A stretch of 11,648 bases of DNA from Eshraghiella sp045542375 (GTDB lineage: Bacteria; Bacillota; Clostridia; Lachnospirales; Lachnospiraceae): positions 1 to 11,648 of the forward strand of contig JAZQKW010000157.1 of NCBI GenBank assembly GCA_045542375.1, read 5' to 3'. This document shows positions 4,991 through 11,648 of this stretch, in pieces; position 1 is the first letter of the stretch; every line of letters starts with the position of its first letter. The translations under genes and the position numbers were made by a program. Under the pieces are notes generated by a model. It saw only the letters and a program-made list of their open reading frames with translations. It did not search any database and had not been told where the DNA came from.

Positions 4991-6073
4991 TTACATATTT
5001 TCTTCTTCGAATTTCTTCATGAAATCTACTAATTTCTGTACACCTTCGATTGGCATTGCGTTGTAGATACTTGCTCTCATACCACCAACTGAACGATGTC
5101 CCTTAAGGTTCTCAAGTCCGGCTTCCTTAGCTTCCTTAACAAACTTAGCATCAAGTTCTTCATTACCTGTTACAAAAGGAACGTTCATTAAAGAACGGTC
5201 TTCCTTAACAACAGTTCCCTTGAATAACTTGCTCTGATCAAGGAAATCATAAAGGATTGCAGCCTTCTTCTCGTTGTGCTCCTTCATTGCCTGAAGTCCG
5301 CCCATCTTCTTAATCCACTTAAATACCTTACCACATACATAAATTCCGTATGCTGGAGGTGTGTTATATAATGAATCATTGTCTGAATGAATCTTATATC
5401 TGAGCATTGTAGGTGTTCCAGGAAGTACATCCTCTGTAATAAGGTCTTCTCTGATAATAACAATAACTACACCTGCAGGTCCAATGTTCTTCTGAACACC
5501 GCCGTAGATTACACCATACTTAGATACATCTACAGGTTCAGAAAGGAAACATGACGATACGTCTGCTACAAGGATATGTCCCTTAGTATTAGGAAGCTCC
5601 TTGAACTTAGTACCATAAATTGTATTATTCTCACAAATGTATACATAATCAACATCTTCCGGAATATCAAGGTCTGAACAGTCAGGTATATATGAGAATG
5701 TCTTATCTGCTGATGATGCAAGTTCAATTGCTTCGCCATACATCTTAGCTTCCTGATATGCCTTCTTAGCCCACTGACCTGTTACAATGTATCCTGCTTT
5801 CTTATTCTTCATAAGATTCATAGGAATCATTGCAAACTGCTGTGATGCTCCACCCTGAAGGAAAAGTACCTTATAGTTGTCAGGGATATTCATAAGTTCT
5901 CTTAAATCAGCTTCAGCCTCTTTAATGATGTTATCGTATACCTTAGATCTGTGGCTCATCTCCATTACAGACATTCCAGATCCTCTATAGTCAAGCATCT
6001 CATCTGCTGTCTCTCTTAATACTTCTTCCGGTAATACAGCCGGACCTGCCGAAAAGTTGTAAATACGTCCCAC
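4991..6073 (-). CDS. serC: Phosphoserine aminotransferase
   Basis: This PLP enzyme converts 3-phosphohydroxypyruvate plus glutamate to phosphoserine plus 2-oxoglutarate. From the chosen start it has 360 residues, the normal family length. Signatures are YNFSAGPAVLPEEVL at the N-terminus, LFLQGGASQQF for phosphate and cofactor binding, the PLP-aspartate region VADVSS, the Schiff-base lysine Lys195 in GGVQKNIGPAG, and HRSVGGMRASIYNA near the C-terminus. I chose the GTG at 6073 because AAGGAGG (6083-6089) lies 9 nt upstream and homologues begin with xRIYNFSAGP. The longer ATG at 6109 would add 12 residues unlike the family and would put the ribosome binding site inside the gene. It is the first gene of the serine operon and has its own near-consensus promoter at 6112-6140. 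Confidence 0.96.
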   Translation of the reverse strand: MGRIYNFSAGPAVLPEEVLRETADEMLDYRGSGMSVMEMSHRSKVYDNIIKEAEADLRELMNIPDNYKVLFLQGGASQQFAMIPMNLMKNKKAGYIVTGQWAKKAYQEAKMYGEAIELASSADKTFSYIPDCSDLDIPEDVDYVYICENNTIYGTKFKELPNTKGHILVADVSSCFLSEPVDVSKYGVIYGGVQKNIGPAGVVIVIIREDLITEDVLPGTPTMLRYKIHSDNDSLYNTPPAYGIYVCGKVFKWIKKMGGLQAMKEHNEKKAAILYDFLDQSKLFKGTVVKEDRSLMNVPFVTGNEELDAKFVKEAKEAGLENLKGHRSVGGMRASIYNAMPIEGVQKLVDFMKKFEEENM

Positions 6074-6111
6074 TTTCGTGTTCCTCCTTAATGTTAAAAC
6101 AATATTCATAT

Positions 6112-6140
6112 ATTTTACATAAAAAAGTATATTCAGTCAA
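6112..6140 (-). promoter_or_regulatory. Strong sigma-A promoter of the serC-serA operon
   Basis: On the minus strand, TTGACT (6135-6140, 5 of 6), an exact 17-bp spacer and TAAAAT (6112-6117, 5 of 6) give a predicted start near 6105, about 30 nt before the GTG start of serC. The leader is too short for a T-box or other large riboswitch. The promoter overlaps the inverted repeat at 6121-6163. Confidence 0.8.
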
Positions 6141-6163
6141 TACGAAATATGACCTACTTTTTT
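6121..6163 (-). terminator. Inverted repeat overlapping GNAT stop and serC promoter, probable terminator
   Basis: The 9-bp stem AAAAAAGTA / TACTTTTTT (6155-6163 with 6121-6129) brackets a smaller internal hairpin built on GTCA / TGAC. On the minus strand it ends in TTTTTTATG, as a terminator of the leuB-ilvD-ilvB-GNAT unit would. The stem is almost all A-T, so termination may be weak. The T-tract lies in the spacer of the serC promoter, so terminator and promoter share DNA. Confidence 0.5.
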
Positions 6164-6632
6164 ATTTTAATATTACTTCCATACCATATTTTTGCGGAAT
6201 CAATCCACATTTCTCATAAAACCTCATGGCTGATTCATTACATGCCCATACATTTAACGTTACATTGTAACATTCTTCTGATATTGCGTATTCTTTCACA
6301 TAATCATATAATTCTCTACCTATCGACTGTCCTCTGCAGGCTTCATCAACACACAAATCATCAATGTATAAGGTTTTGATATCCGTAAGTATGTTATCAT
6401 TCTCTTTCTTTTGAATCTGGCAAAAAGCATATCCCACAACCACACCCTGATTGTCTGCTACAAAAACCGGTGTTAACGGATTCTCAATAATATCTCTTAA
6501 TTCAGACTCCGTGTATTTGGTTACATCCGGTTTAAATATATCCGGTCTTCCATTATGGTGTACCATAAGTACCTGACTCAAAAGATTTAAAACAGAAGGA
6601 ATATCTTCTATCAATGCTTTTCTTACTGTCAT
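6162..6632 (-). CDS. GNAT family N-acetyltransferase
   Basis: This 156-residue acetyl-CoA dependent acetyltransferase has the usual single-GNAT-domain size. Motif A is DDLCVDEACRGQSIGRELYD (91-110), whose R-G-Q-S-I-G (100-105) is the pyrophosphate-binding R/Q-x-x-G-x-G/A loop. The C-terminal motif NVWACNESAMRFYEKCGL (127-144) is the typical N..A..FYEK.GF segment. The substrate cannot be told; amines, amino acids or protein N-termini are all possible. The ATG overlaps the ilvB stop by one base (TAATG), and no good ribosome binding site precedes it, so translation is probably coupled to ilvB. Its stop codon lies within the inverted repeat that separates it from serC. Confidence 0.92.
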   Translation of the reverse strand: MTVRKALIEDIPSVLNLLSQVLMVHHNGRPDIFKPDVTKYTESELRDIIENPLTPVFVADNQGVVVGYAFCQIQKKENDNILTDIKTLYIDDLCVDEACRGQSIGRELYDYVKEYAISEECYNVTLNVWACNESAMRFYEKCGLIPQKYGMEVILK

Positions 6633-8299
6633 TACTGAATATCATCAAAAGTATCTGCAAGGGATGCACCAGGTGATACCATTGGCAATACTTTATCGTC
6701 CTTTTCAATCTGACAGTCGATTACGCATGGAATGTTGAGTGCAATAGCTTCTCTAAGTGCCGGTTCAAATTCTTCCTTCTTAGTTACTCTGAAAGCCTTT
6801 GCTCCCATTGCCTCTGCTAATTTAACAAAATCCACCTGATCATCAAGTACGGTAAAAGAATATCTCTGACCATAGAACAATGTCTGCCACTGTCTTACCA
6901 TTCCAAGAACGTGATTGTTAATTACAATCTCAATAATAGGAATGTTATATCTTGTTGCAGTTGCGATTTCGTTCATGTTCATTCTGAAGCATCCGTCACC
7001 TGCAATATTAATAACTGTTTTGTCCTTACGTCCCATCTTGGCACCGATACTTGCACCAAGTCCATAACCCATGGTTCCAAGTCCACCTGATGAAAGGAAG
7101 GTTCTTGGTTCTTTGTACTTATAGTACTGTGCAGCCCACATCTGGTGCTGTCCAACCTCAGTAGTAATAAGCGCGTTACCTTCTGTAATTTCATAGGTCT
7201 TTTCAATTACATATGGTCCTGTAAGAATATCTTCATTATATTTAAGCGGATATTGTTCTTTCATATCCTTTATATGCTGCATCCATTCAGGGTGACTGCA
7301 ATCCTTGAGTTTGGCATTAATTGCTGATAATACTGAACTTATGTCACCGATTACTGCTGCATCAACCTTAACGTTCTTGTTAATTTCTGCAGGGTCAATA
7401 TCAAACTGAATAATTCTGGCATTAGGCGCAAATCTCTTGGTATCTCCTGTAACTCGGTCTGAAAATCTTGCACCAACTACGATGAGAAGGTCACATTCCA
7501 TTACTCCAAAGTTAGAAGTCTTGGTTCCATGCATTCCAAGCATCCCTGTATAATTGTCCTTACTTCCGTCATATGCACCCTTACCCATAAGTGAGTCTGT
7601 TACAGGAGCATCAACCTTACGTACAAATTCAGCAAGTGTCTCTGTATTACCTGATGCGATTGCACCACCACCAACAAAAACAAATGGCTTCTTAGCTTCC
7701 TCAATCATCTTAACAACGGTATCAACATCTTCTGCTGAAATTGGATTCTTCTGCTTGTTCACAACTGCAGGTGCCTTATATTCATATTCTGCCATCTTAG
7801 CAGTAACATCCTTAGGGATATCAATAAGTACCGGTCCCGGACGTCCTTCTTTTGCTATTCTGAAGGCTTCTCTGATTGTATCTGCAAGCTTATTGACATC
7901 TTTTACAATGTAATTATGCTTGGTGATAGGAAGTGTAACTCCTACAATATCAATTTCCTGAAAGCTGTCTTTTCCAAGAAGAGGCACGCCTACATTACAT
8001 GTAATTGCTACAACCGGAATTGAATCCATATATGCAGTAGCAATTCCTGTTACAAGATTAGTTGCTCCCGGTCCTGATGTAGCAAAGCATACACCTACCT
8101 TACCGGTTGCTCTTGCATATCCGTCAGCAGCATGTGATGCACCCTGCTCATGTGATGTAAGAATATGTGTAATTTCATCAGAATGCTTATAAAGTTCGTC
8201 ATATACGTTAAGAATCGCTCCTCCCGGATATCCGAAAACTGTATCAACACCCTGTTCTTTAAGACATTCAATTAAAATCTGTGATCCATTTAACTGCAT
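6632..8299 (-). CDS. ilvB: Acetolactate synthase large (catalytic) subunit
   Basis: This ThDP/FAD/Mg2+ enzyme condenses two pyruvates to acetolactate, or pyruvate with 2-oxobutyrate, the first common step of branched-chain amino acid synthesis. Its 555 residues match the family. Visible features are GYPGGAILNVYDEL (23-36), catalytic Glu51 in SHEQGASHAADGYARATG, the central FAD domain with GGGAIASG (210-217) and VGARFSDRVTG, and the ThDP/Mg motif GDGCFRMNMNEIAT (434-447) closing with NN (461-462). The C-terminal tail is complete. The start is set by GGAGAT 7 nt before the ATG, 21 nt after the ilvD stop. The regulatory small subunit (ilvN/ilvH) does not follow as it does in many genomes, and no separate small-subunit gene lies in the window. 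Catabolic acetolactate synthase is less likely given ilvD and leuB next door. Confidence 0.96.
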   Translation of the reverse strand: MQLNGSQILIECLKEQGVDTVFGYPGGAILNVYDELYKHSDEITHILTSHEQGASHAADGYARATGKVGVCFATSGPGATNLVTGIATAYMDSIPVVAITCNVGVPLLGKDSFQEIDIVGVTLPITKHNYIVKDVNKLADTIREAFRIAKEGRPGPVLIDIPKDVTAKMAEYEYKAPAVVNKQKNPISAEDVDTVVKMIEEAKKPFVFVGGGAIASGNTETLAEFVRKVDAPVTDSLMGKGAYDGSKDNYTGMLGMHGTKTSNFGVMECDLLIVVGARFSDRVTGDTKRFAPNARIIQFDIDPAEINKNVKVDAAVIGDISSVLSAINAKLKDCSHPEWMQHIKDMKEQYPLKYNEDILTGPYVIEKTYEITEGNALITTEVGQHQMWAAQYYKYKEPRTFLSSGGLGTMGYGLGASIGAKMGRKDKTVINIAGDGCFRMNMNEIATATRYNIPIIEIVINNHVLGMVRQWQTLFYGQRYSFTVLDDQVDFVKLAEAMGAKAFRVTKKEEFEPALREAIALNIPCVIDCQIEKDDKVLPMVSPGASLADTFDDIQ

Positions 8300-8320
8300 A
8301 AATCTATCTCCATGTTCTGA

Positions 8321-9985
8321 TTATTTTATCTCTAATACGGCACCCTTATCTGCTGATGTTACCATCTTAGCGTATCTTGCAAGGTATCCTGTGGTTACCC
8401 TTGGTTCTCTTGGCTGCCATTTCGCTTTTCTTTCTGCAAGCACTTCATCGCTTACATCAACGTTGATTGTGTTAGCAGGAATATCAATCTTAATAATATC
8501 TCCTTCTTCAATAAGAGCAATAGGTCCGCCTACTGCTGCTTCAGGCGATACATGACCGATTGATGCACCTCTTGATGCGCCTGAGAAACGTCCGTCTGTA
8601 ATAAGTGCTACTGTTGAGCCAAGTCCCATTCCTGCTATTGCAGATGTAGGATTAAGCATTTCTCTCATACCAGGGCCACCCTTAGGGCCTTCATATCTGA
8701 TTACAACCACATCTCCGGCTACAATCTTTCCACCCTTAATAGCTGCGATTGCATCTTCTTCACAATCAAATACTCTTGCAGGACCTTCATGTACTAACAT
8801 CTCAGCAACTACTGCTGAACGCTTAACAACACATGAATCCGGTGCAATATTACCACGAAGTACTGCAATTCCTCCTGTTTCGCTGTATGGATTCTCAAGT
8901 GGTCTGATAATCTCAGGATTTCTGTTAATGCAGCCCTCAATATTCTCTCCAACTGTCTTACCTGTAGCTGTAATAAGGTCTGTATACAAAAGATTCTTCT
9001 TATTAAGTTCATTCATTACTGCATATATTCCACCGGCCTCATTAAGTTCTTCCATATAATGATGACCTGCAGGTGGAAGATGACACAGATTAGGTGTTCT
9101 TGCACTGATTTCATTAGCAATATCAAGATTAAGGTCTACTCCTGCCTCTCTTGCAATTGCAGGAAGATGAAGCATTGTATTAGTAGAGCATCCAAGTGCC
9201 ATATCAACTGTTAAAGCATTCATAAAAGCTTTCTCTGTCATAATGTCAAGCGGTCTGATGTTCTTTTCAAGTAATTCCATAACCTTCATACCTGCATGCT
9301 TAGCAAGCTTGATTCTGTCAGAATATACAGCAGGAATTGTACCATTGCCCTGAAGTCCCATACCGATTGCTTCTGTAAGACAGTTCATACTGTTAGCTGT
9401 GTACATACCTGAGCATGAACCGCATGTAGGACATGCTTTATTCTCGTATTCATTAAATTCTTCTTCTGTCATCTTACCTGCTGTGTAAGCACCAACAGCC
9501 TCAAACATACTTGAAAGACTTGTCTTGCATCCCTTTACATGACCTGCAAGCATTGGTCCTCCACTTACAAAGACAGTAGGAACATTAACTCTTGCTGCTG
9601 CCATTAAAAGTCCCGGTACATTCTTATCACAGTTAGGTACCATTACAAGCGCATCAAAAGCATGTGCTGTTGCAAGACATTCTGTTGAATCTGCAATCAA
9701 ATCTCTTGTAACAAGGGAATACTTCATTCCTACATGTCCCATGGCAATACCGTCACATACGGCAATTGCAGGAACAACTACAGGTGTACCGCCTGCCATT
9801 GCAACTCCAAGCTTAACAGCTTCTACTATTTTATCAAGATTCATATGGCCTGGAACAATCTCATTAAATGAGCTTACAATTCCTACCAATGGCTTAGCTA
9901 ATTCTTCCTTAGTAAATCCTAATGCATTAAATAACGATCTCTGTGGTGCTGTAGCAACTCCACTCTTTACTGAATCACTTTTCAT
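8321..9985 (-). CDS. ilvD: Dihydroxy-acid dehydratase
   Basis: This Fe-S enzyme dehydrates 2,3-dihydroxy-isovalerate and -methylvalerate to the 2-oxo acids of valine and isoleucine synthesis. It has 554 residues, the normal length. Signatures are SSFNEIVPGHMNL (38-50), CDGIAMGHVGMKYSL (77-91), PNCDKNVPG with Cys119, and CPTCGSCSGMYTANSMNC (185-202). The early site reads VPGH rather than the Cys-containing version of [2Fe-2S] plant-type enzymes. It therefore resembles the E. coli type, which carries an oxygen-labile [4Fe-4S] cluster; this fits an anaerobe but is an inference. The start lies behind AGGAGG with 5 nt spacing, and the intergenic distance to leuB is 9 nt, so the two are co-transcribed and probably co-regulated from the promoter upstream of leuB. 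Confidence 0.96.
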   Translation of the reverse strand: MKSDSVKSGVATAPQRSLFNALGFTKEELAKPLVGIVSSFNEIVPGHMNLDKIVEAVKLGVAMAGGTPVVVPAIAVCDGIAMGHVGMKYSLVTRDLIADSTECLATAHAFDALVMVPNCDKNVPGLLMAAARVNVPTVFVSGGPMLAGHVKGCKTSLSSMFEAVGAYTAGKMTEEEFNEYENKACPTCGSCSGMYTANSMNCLTEAIGMGLQGNGTIPAVYSDRIKLAKHAGMKVMELLEKNIRPLDIMTEKAFMNALTVDMALGCSTNTMLHLPAIAREAGVDLNLDIANEISARTPNLCHLPPAGHHYMEELNEAGGIYAVMNELNKKNLLYTDLITATGKTVGENIEGCINRNPEIIRPLENPYSETGGIAVLRGNIAPDSCVVKRSAVVAEMLVHEGPARVFDCEEDAIAAIKGGKIVAGDVVVIRYEGPKGGPGMREMLNPTSAIAGMGLGSTVALITDGRFSGASRGASIGHVSPEAAVGGPIALIEEGDIIKIDIPANTINVDVSDEVLAERKAKWQPREPRVTTGYLARYAKMVTSADKGAVLEIK

Positions 9986-9994
9986 AACGTCCTC

Positions 9995-11080
9995 CTATAT
10001 TCTCTCTGCGATTAAATCGCCCATTTCCTTAGTTCCAACAAGTGTCATTCCATCTGACATAATATCTGTTGTTCTGTAGCCCTCTTTCAGAACCTTCTCC
10101 ACTGCAGCCTCGGTTGCATCTGCAGCCTCATCAAGATCAAATGAGTATCTTAGCATCATTGCAGCAGAAAGTATTGTAGCAATCGGATTGGCAACATTCT
10201 TACCTGCAATATCAGGTGCTGAACCATGTGATGGCTCATAAAGGCCTAACTTAGTCTTACCAAGACTTGCACTTGAAAGCATTCCGATTGAACCTGTAAT
10301 CATACTTGCTTCATCTGACAAAATATCACCAAACATATTCTCTGTAAGAATAACATCAAACTGTCCAGGATTCATAACAAGCTGCATTGCACAGTTATCA
10401 ACAAGCATATCTGTATATGTTACCTCAGGATAATCTGCCGCAACCTCCTTAACAATCTTTCTCCATAATCTTGAAGAATCAAGAACATTAGCTTTATCTA
10501 CGCTGGTAACAATCTTGCGTCTCTTCATTGCAATTTCAAATGCCTTAATCGCAATTCTTCTAATCTCATTCTCGTTATATGTAAGAGTATCAACAGCAGT
10601 AAGCACACCGTCTATCTCTTCTGTATGTCTCTCACCAAAATAAAGTCCACCGGTAAGCTCTCTCATAATAACCATATCGAAACCATCACCGATAATTTCA
10701 CTCTTTAACGGACATGCATCCTTTAATTCATCATACAGATAAGCAGGTCTCATATTAACAAAAAGTTCAAGTTCCTTACGAATCTTAAGAAGTCCTGCTT
10801 CAGGTCTTAATTCAGGTGCCACATCATACCATCTTGAGTTTCCAACATTGCCACCTACTGCACCAAGTAAAACTGCGTCTCCTGACTTAGCTATTGCCAC
10901 AGCTTCATCCGTAAGAGGAACTCCATATTCATCTATAGAGCATCCGCCCATAAGAATCTTAGTATAATTAAGTGAATATCCATACTTCACACCTGCTGCA
11001 TCAAGAACCTTAACGGCCTCTGCAACTATCTCCGGTCCAATTCCATCTCCCGGAATAACTGTTACATTGTAATTCTTCAT
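9995..11080 (-). CDS. leuB: 3-isopropylmalate dehydrogenase
   Basis: This NAD+-dependent oxidative decarboxylase turns 3-isopropylmalate into 2-oxo-4-methylvalerate, the third leucine-specific step. I start it at the ATG at 11080, giving 361 residues beginning MKNYNVTVIPGDGIGPEI, the normal family N-terminus, with GAGG 9 nt upstream. Longer starts up to 11140 add 20 residues unlike the family and would overlap the promoter. Visible residues are the substrate-binding arginines Arg101 and Arg111 (LLKIRKEL, NMRPA), Arg140 and Tyr147 in RELTGGLYFGE, the lysine in TSVDKANVL, the metal-binding aspartates in ENMFGDILSDEAS, and the NAD-specific HGSAPDIAGK loop. It is first in the leuB-ilvD-ilvB-GNAT unit. 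leuA, leuC and leuD are not in the window. Confidence 0.96.
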   Translation of the reverse strand: MKNYNVTVIPGDGIGPEIVAEAVKVLDAAGVKYGYSLNYTKILMGGCSIDEYGVPLTDEAVAIAKSGDAVLLGAVGGNVGNSRWYDVAPELRPEAGLLKIRKELELFVNMRPAYLYDELKDACPLKSEIIGDGFDMVIMRELTGGLYFGERHTEEIDGVLTAVDTLTYNENEIRRIAIKAFEIAMKRRKIVTSVDKANVLDSSRLWRKIVKEVAADYPEVTYTDMLVDNCAMQLVMNPGQFDVILTENMFGDILSDEASMITGSIGMLSSASLGKTKLGLYEPSHGSAPDIAGKNVANPIATILSAAMMLRYSFDLDEAADATEAAVEKVLKEGYRTTDIMSDGMTLVGTKEMGDLIAERI

Positions 11081-11118
11081 ATCTGTATACCTCATAATCA
11101 TAATGTCTTTAAAGCATA

Positions 11119-11147
11119 ATTTTAACGTATTACAGCACAAAATACAA
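11119..11147 (-). promoter_or_regulatory. Probable sigma-A promoter of the leuB-ilvD-ilvB unit
   Basis: On the minus strand, TTGTAT (11142-11147, 3 of 6), a 17-bp spacer and TAAAAT (11119-11124, 5 of 6) give a predicted start near 11112 and a leader of only about 30 nt. This is too short for a T-box or leader-peptide attenuator. The weak -35 suggests activation or repression by a protein, perhaps at the palindromes just upstream. Confidence 0.6.
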
Positions 11148-11160
11148 GTGTGTTGTTTTA

Positions 11161-11188
11161 ATCAATTTTATTGATGTATTTTATACAT
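11161..11188. repeat. Two overlapping 15-bp palindromes upstream of the leuB promoter (candidate operator)
   Basis: ATCAAT-TTT-ATTGAT (11161-11175) and ATGTAT-TTT-ATACAT (11174-11188) are both perfect 6-bp inverted repeats around the same TTT centre. They share two bases and are spaced 13 bp centre to centre. They lie 14 bp upstream of the -35 and just after the yajC terminator. The position suits a dimeric regulator. AT-rich DNA gives palindromes by chance more often, so this is a candidate only. Confidence 0.4.
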
Positions 11189-11191
11189 TAT

Positions 11192-11223
11192 AAAAAACCG
11201 GCAACAGGTAACCCTATTGCCGG
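11192..11223 (-). terminator. Rho-independent terminator after yajC
   Basis: The stem CCGGCAA / TTGCCGG (11198-11204 with 11217-11223) continues past one mismatch into AGG / CCT around a 4-nt loop. On the minus strand it is followed by TTTTTTA. It starts 7 nt after the yajC stop codon and cleanly separates the tgt-yajC unit from leuB. Confidence 0.92.
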
Positions 11224-11229
11224 CCTTAA

Positions 11230-11526
11230 TTATGCTTCCGCTTTCTCTATCTGTACGATAGCTGACTTCTGCATTGGAATTCTACAGTTCTTATTGCTTC
11301 CGAATTCTACGATAACTGAATCATCTGTAATATCAATTACAACACCGTAGAAACCGCTGCTTGTAAGCACGCTGTCGCCCTTCTCCATTGAGCTGAGCAT
11401 TTCCTGCTGCTGCTTCTGCTGCTTCTTCTGTGGTCTGATTGCTACAAAATACATAATCAATACGAAAAATGCGATGTATGCAACAATCATCAAAATTCCG
11501 CCTGCTCCACCTGATGCTAAAACCAT
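11230..11526 (-). CDS. yajC: Preprotein translocase accessory subunit YajC
   Basis: This 98-residue protein of the holotranslocon accessory complex (with SecDF) supports Sec-dependent export at the inner membrane. A short N-terminus is followed by a single membrane helix (about 10-30), then the family hallmark IRPQKKQQKQQQEMLSSM, then the soluble domain with KGDSVLTSSGFYGVVIDI and DDSVIVEF. AAGGAGG lies 9 nt before the ATG, within the 3' end of tgt, and only 2 nt separate the two genes. The tgt-yajC order is common in many bacteria. A strong terminator follows. Confidence 0.95.
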   Translation of the reverse strand: MVLASGGAGGILMIVAYIAFFVLIMYFVAIRPQKKQQKQQQEMLSSMEKGDSVLTSSGFYGVVIDITDDSVIVEFGSNKNCRIPMQKSAIVQIEKAEA

Positions 11527-11528
11527 TT

Positions 11529-11648
11529 CTAATTGCCTCCTTGTAAACTTTCTAAAGTATGTTTCTTAAATTCGCTATATCTTCCTTCTTCAATAGCACC
11601 TCTGATATCTTCCATAAGATGATTATAAAAATACAAATTATGGAGAAC
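11529..11648 (-). CDS. tgt: Queuine tRNA-ribosyltransferase, C-terminal end only (cut by window edge)
   Basis: The last 39 residues and a TAG stop lie at the right edge, running from VLHNLYFYNHLMEDIRGAIE through GRYSEFKKHTLE to a short GGN end. The HN.YF...LM..IR.AI..G.F...K sequence is the recognisable C-terminus of bacterial tRNA-guanine transglycosylase, which exchanges guanine for preQ1 at position 34 of GUN-anticodon tRNAs in queuosine synthesis. The catalytic part and zinc site lie outside the window. Identification rests on this short but characteristic tail plus yajC directly downstream. Confidence 0.88.
   Translation of the reverse strand, partial: VLHNLYFYNHLMEDIRGAIEEGRYSEFKKHTLESLQGGN

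Noticed and set aside
6074..6109. An upstream ATG at 6109 as the serC start
   Set aside because: It would place the AAGGAGG site inside the gene and add 12 residues unlike the family; the GTG at 6073 has ideal RBS spacing and gives the normal N-terminus.
11081..11197. T-box or leader-peptide attenuator upstream of leuB
   Set aside because: There is no T-box consensus, no run of leucine/isoleucine/valine codons in a small frame, and no room after the predicted start; the terminator at 11192-11223 belongs to yajC.

Overview
All real genes found here lie on the minus strand, so the window is read from high to low coordinates. The DNA is AT-rich, with strong AGGAGG-type ribosome binding sites, TTGACA/TATAAT-type promoters and short lipoprotein signal peptides. 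The gene order tgt-yajC, leuB-ilvD-ilvB, serC-serA-DUF1015 points to a low-GC anaerobic Bacillota, most likely a Lachnospiraceae-type gut Clostridium. The family placement is an inference.

Right part (11648 to 6162): the 3' end of tgt (tRNA-guanine transglycosylase) is followed at once by yajC (preprotein translocase accessory subunit) and a strong terminator. A second unit then starts from its own promoter: leuB, ilvD, ilvB and a GNAT acetyltransferase, packed with 9 nt, 21 nt and a 1-nt overlap. leuB serves leucine synthesis, while ilvD and ilvB serve the shared valine/isoleucine/leucine pathway. The AHAS small subunit, ilvC, leuA and leuCD are not in the window.

Middle part (6163 to 2066): a serine unit, serC-serA-DUF1015-small membrane protein, has its own promoter and ends at a strong terminator. 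SerA and SerC make phosphoserine from 3-phosphoglycerate. No phosphoserine phosphatase is present, and the co-transcribed DUF1015 protein is a candidate for a linked serine function.

Left part (2065 to 1): a self-contained accessory module. It has a small tyrosine recombinase, then a 253-bp segment bounded by perfect 23-bp inverted repeats, then two lipoprotein genes (the second cut by the window edge). The segment carries a near-consensus promoter that here points away from the lipoproteins, plus a terminator that blocks leftward read-through. Inversion would place the promoter directly upstream of the first lipoprotein's ribosome binding site. I read this as a recombinase-linked invertible promoter (phase switch) for surface lipoproteins, captured in the OFF orientation. 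It is the most interesting object in the window.
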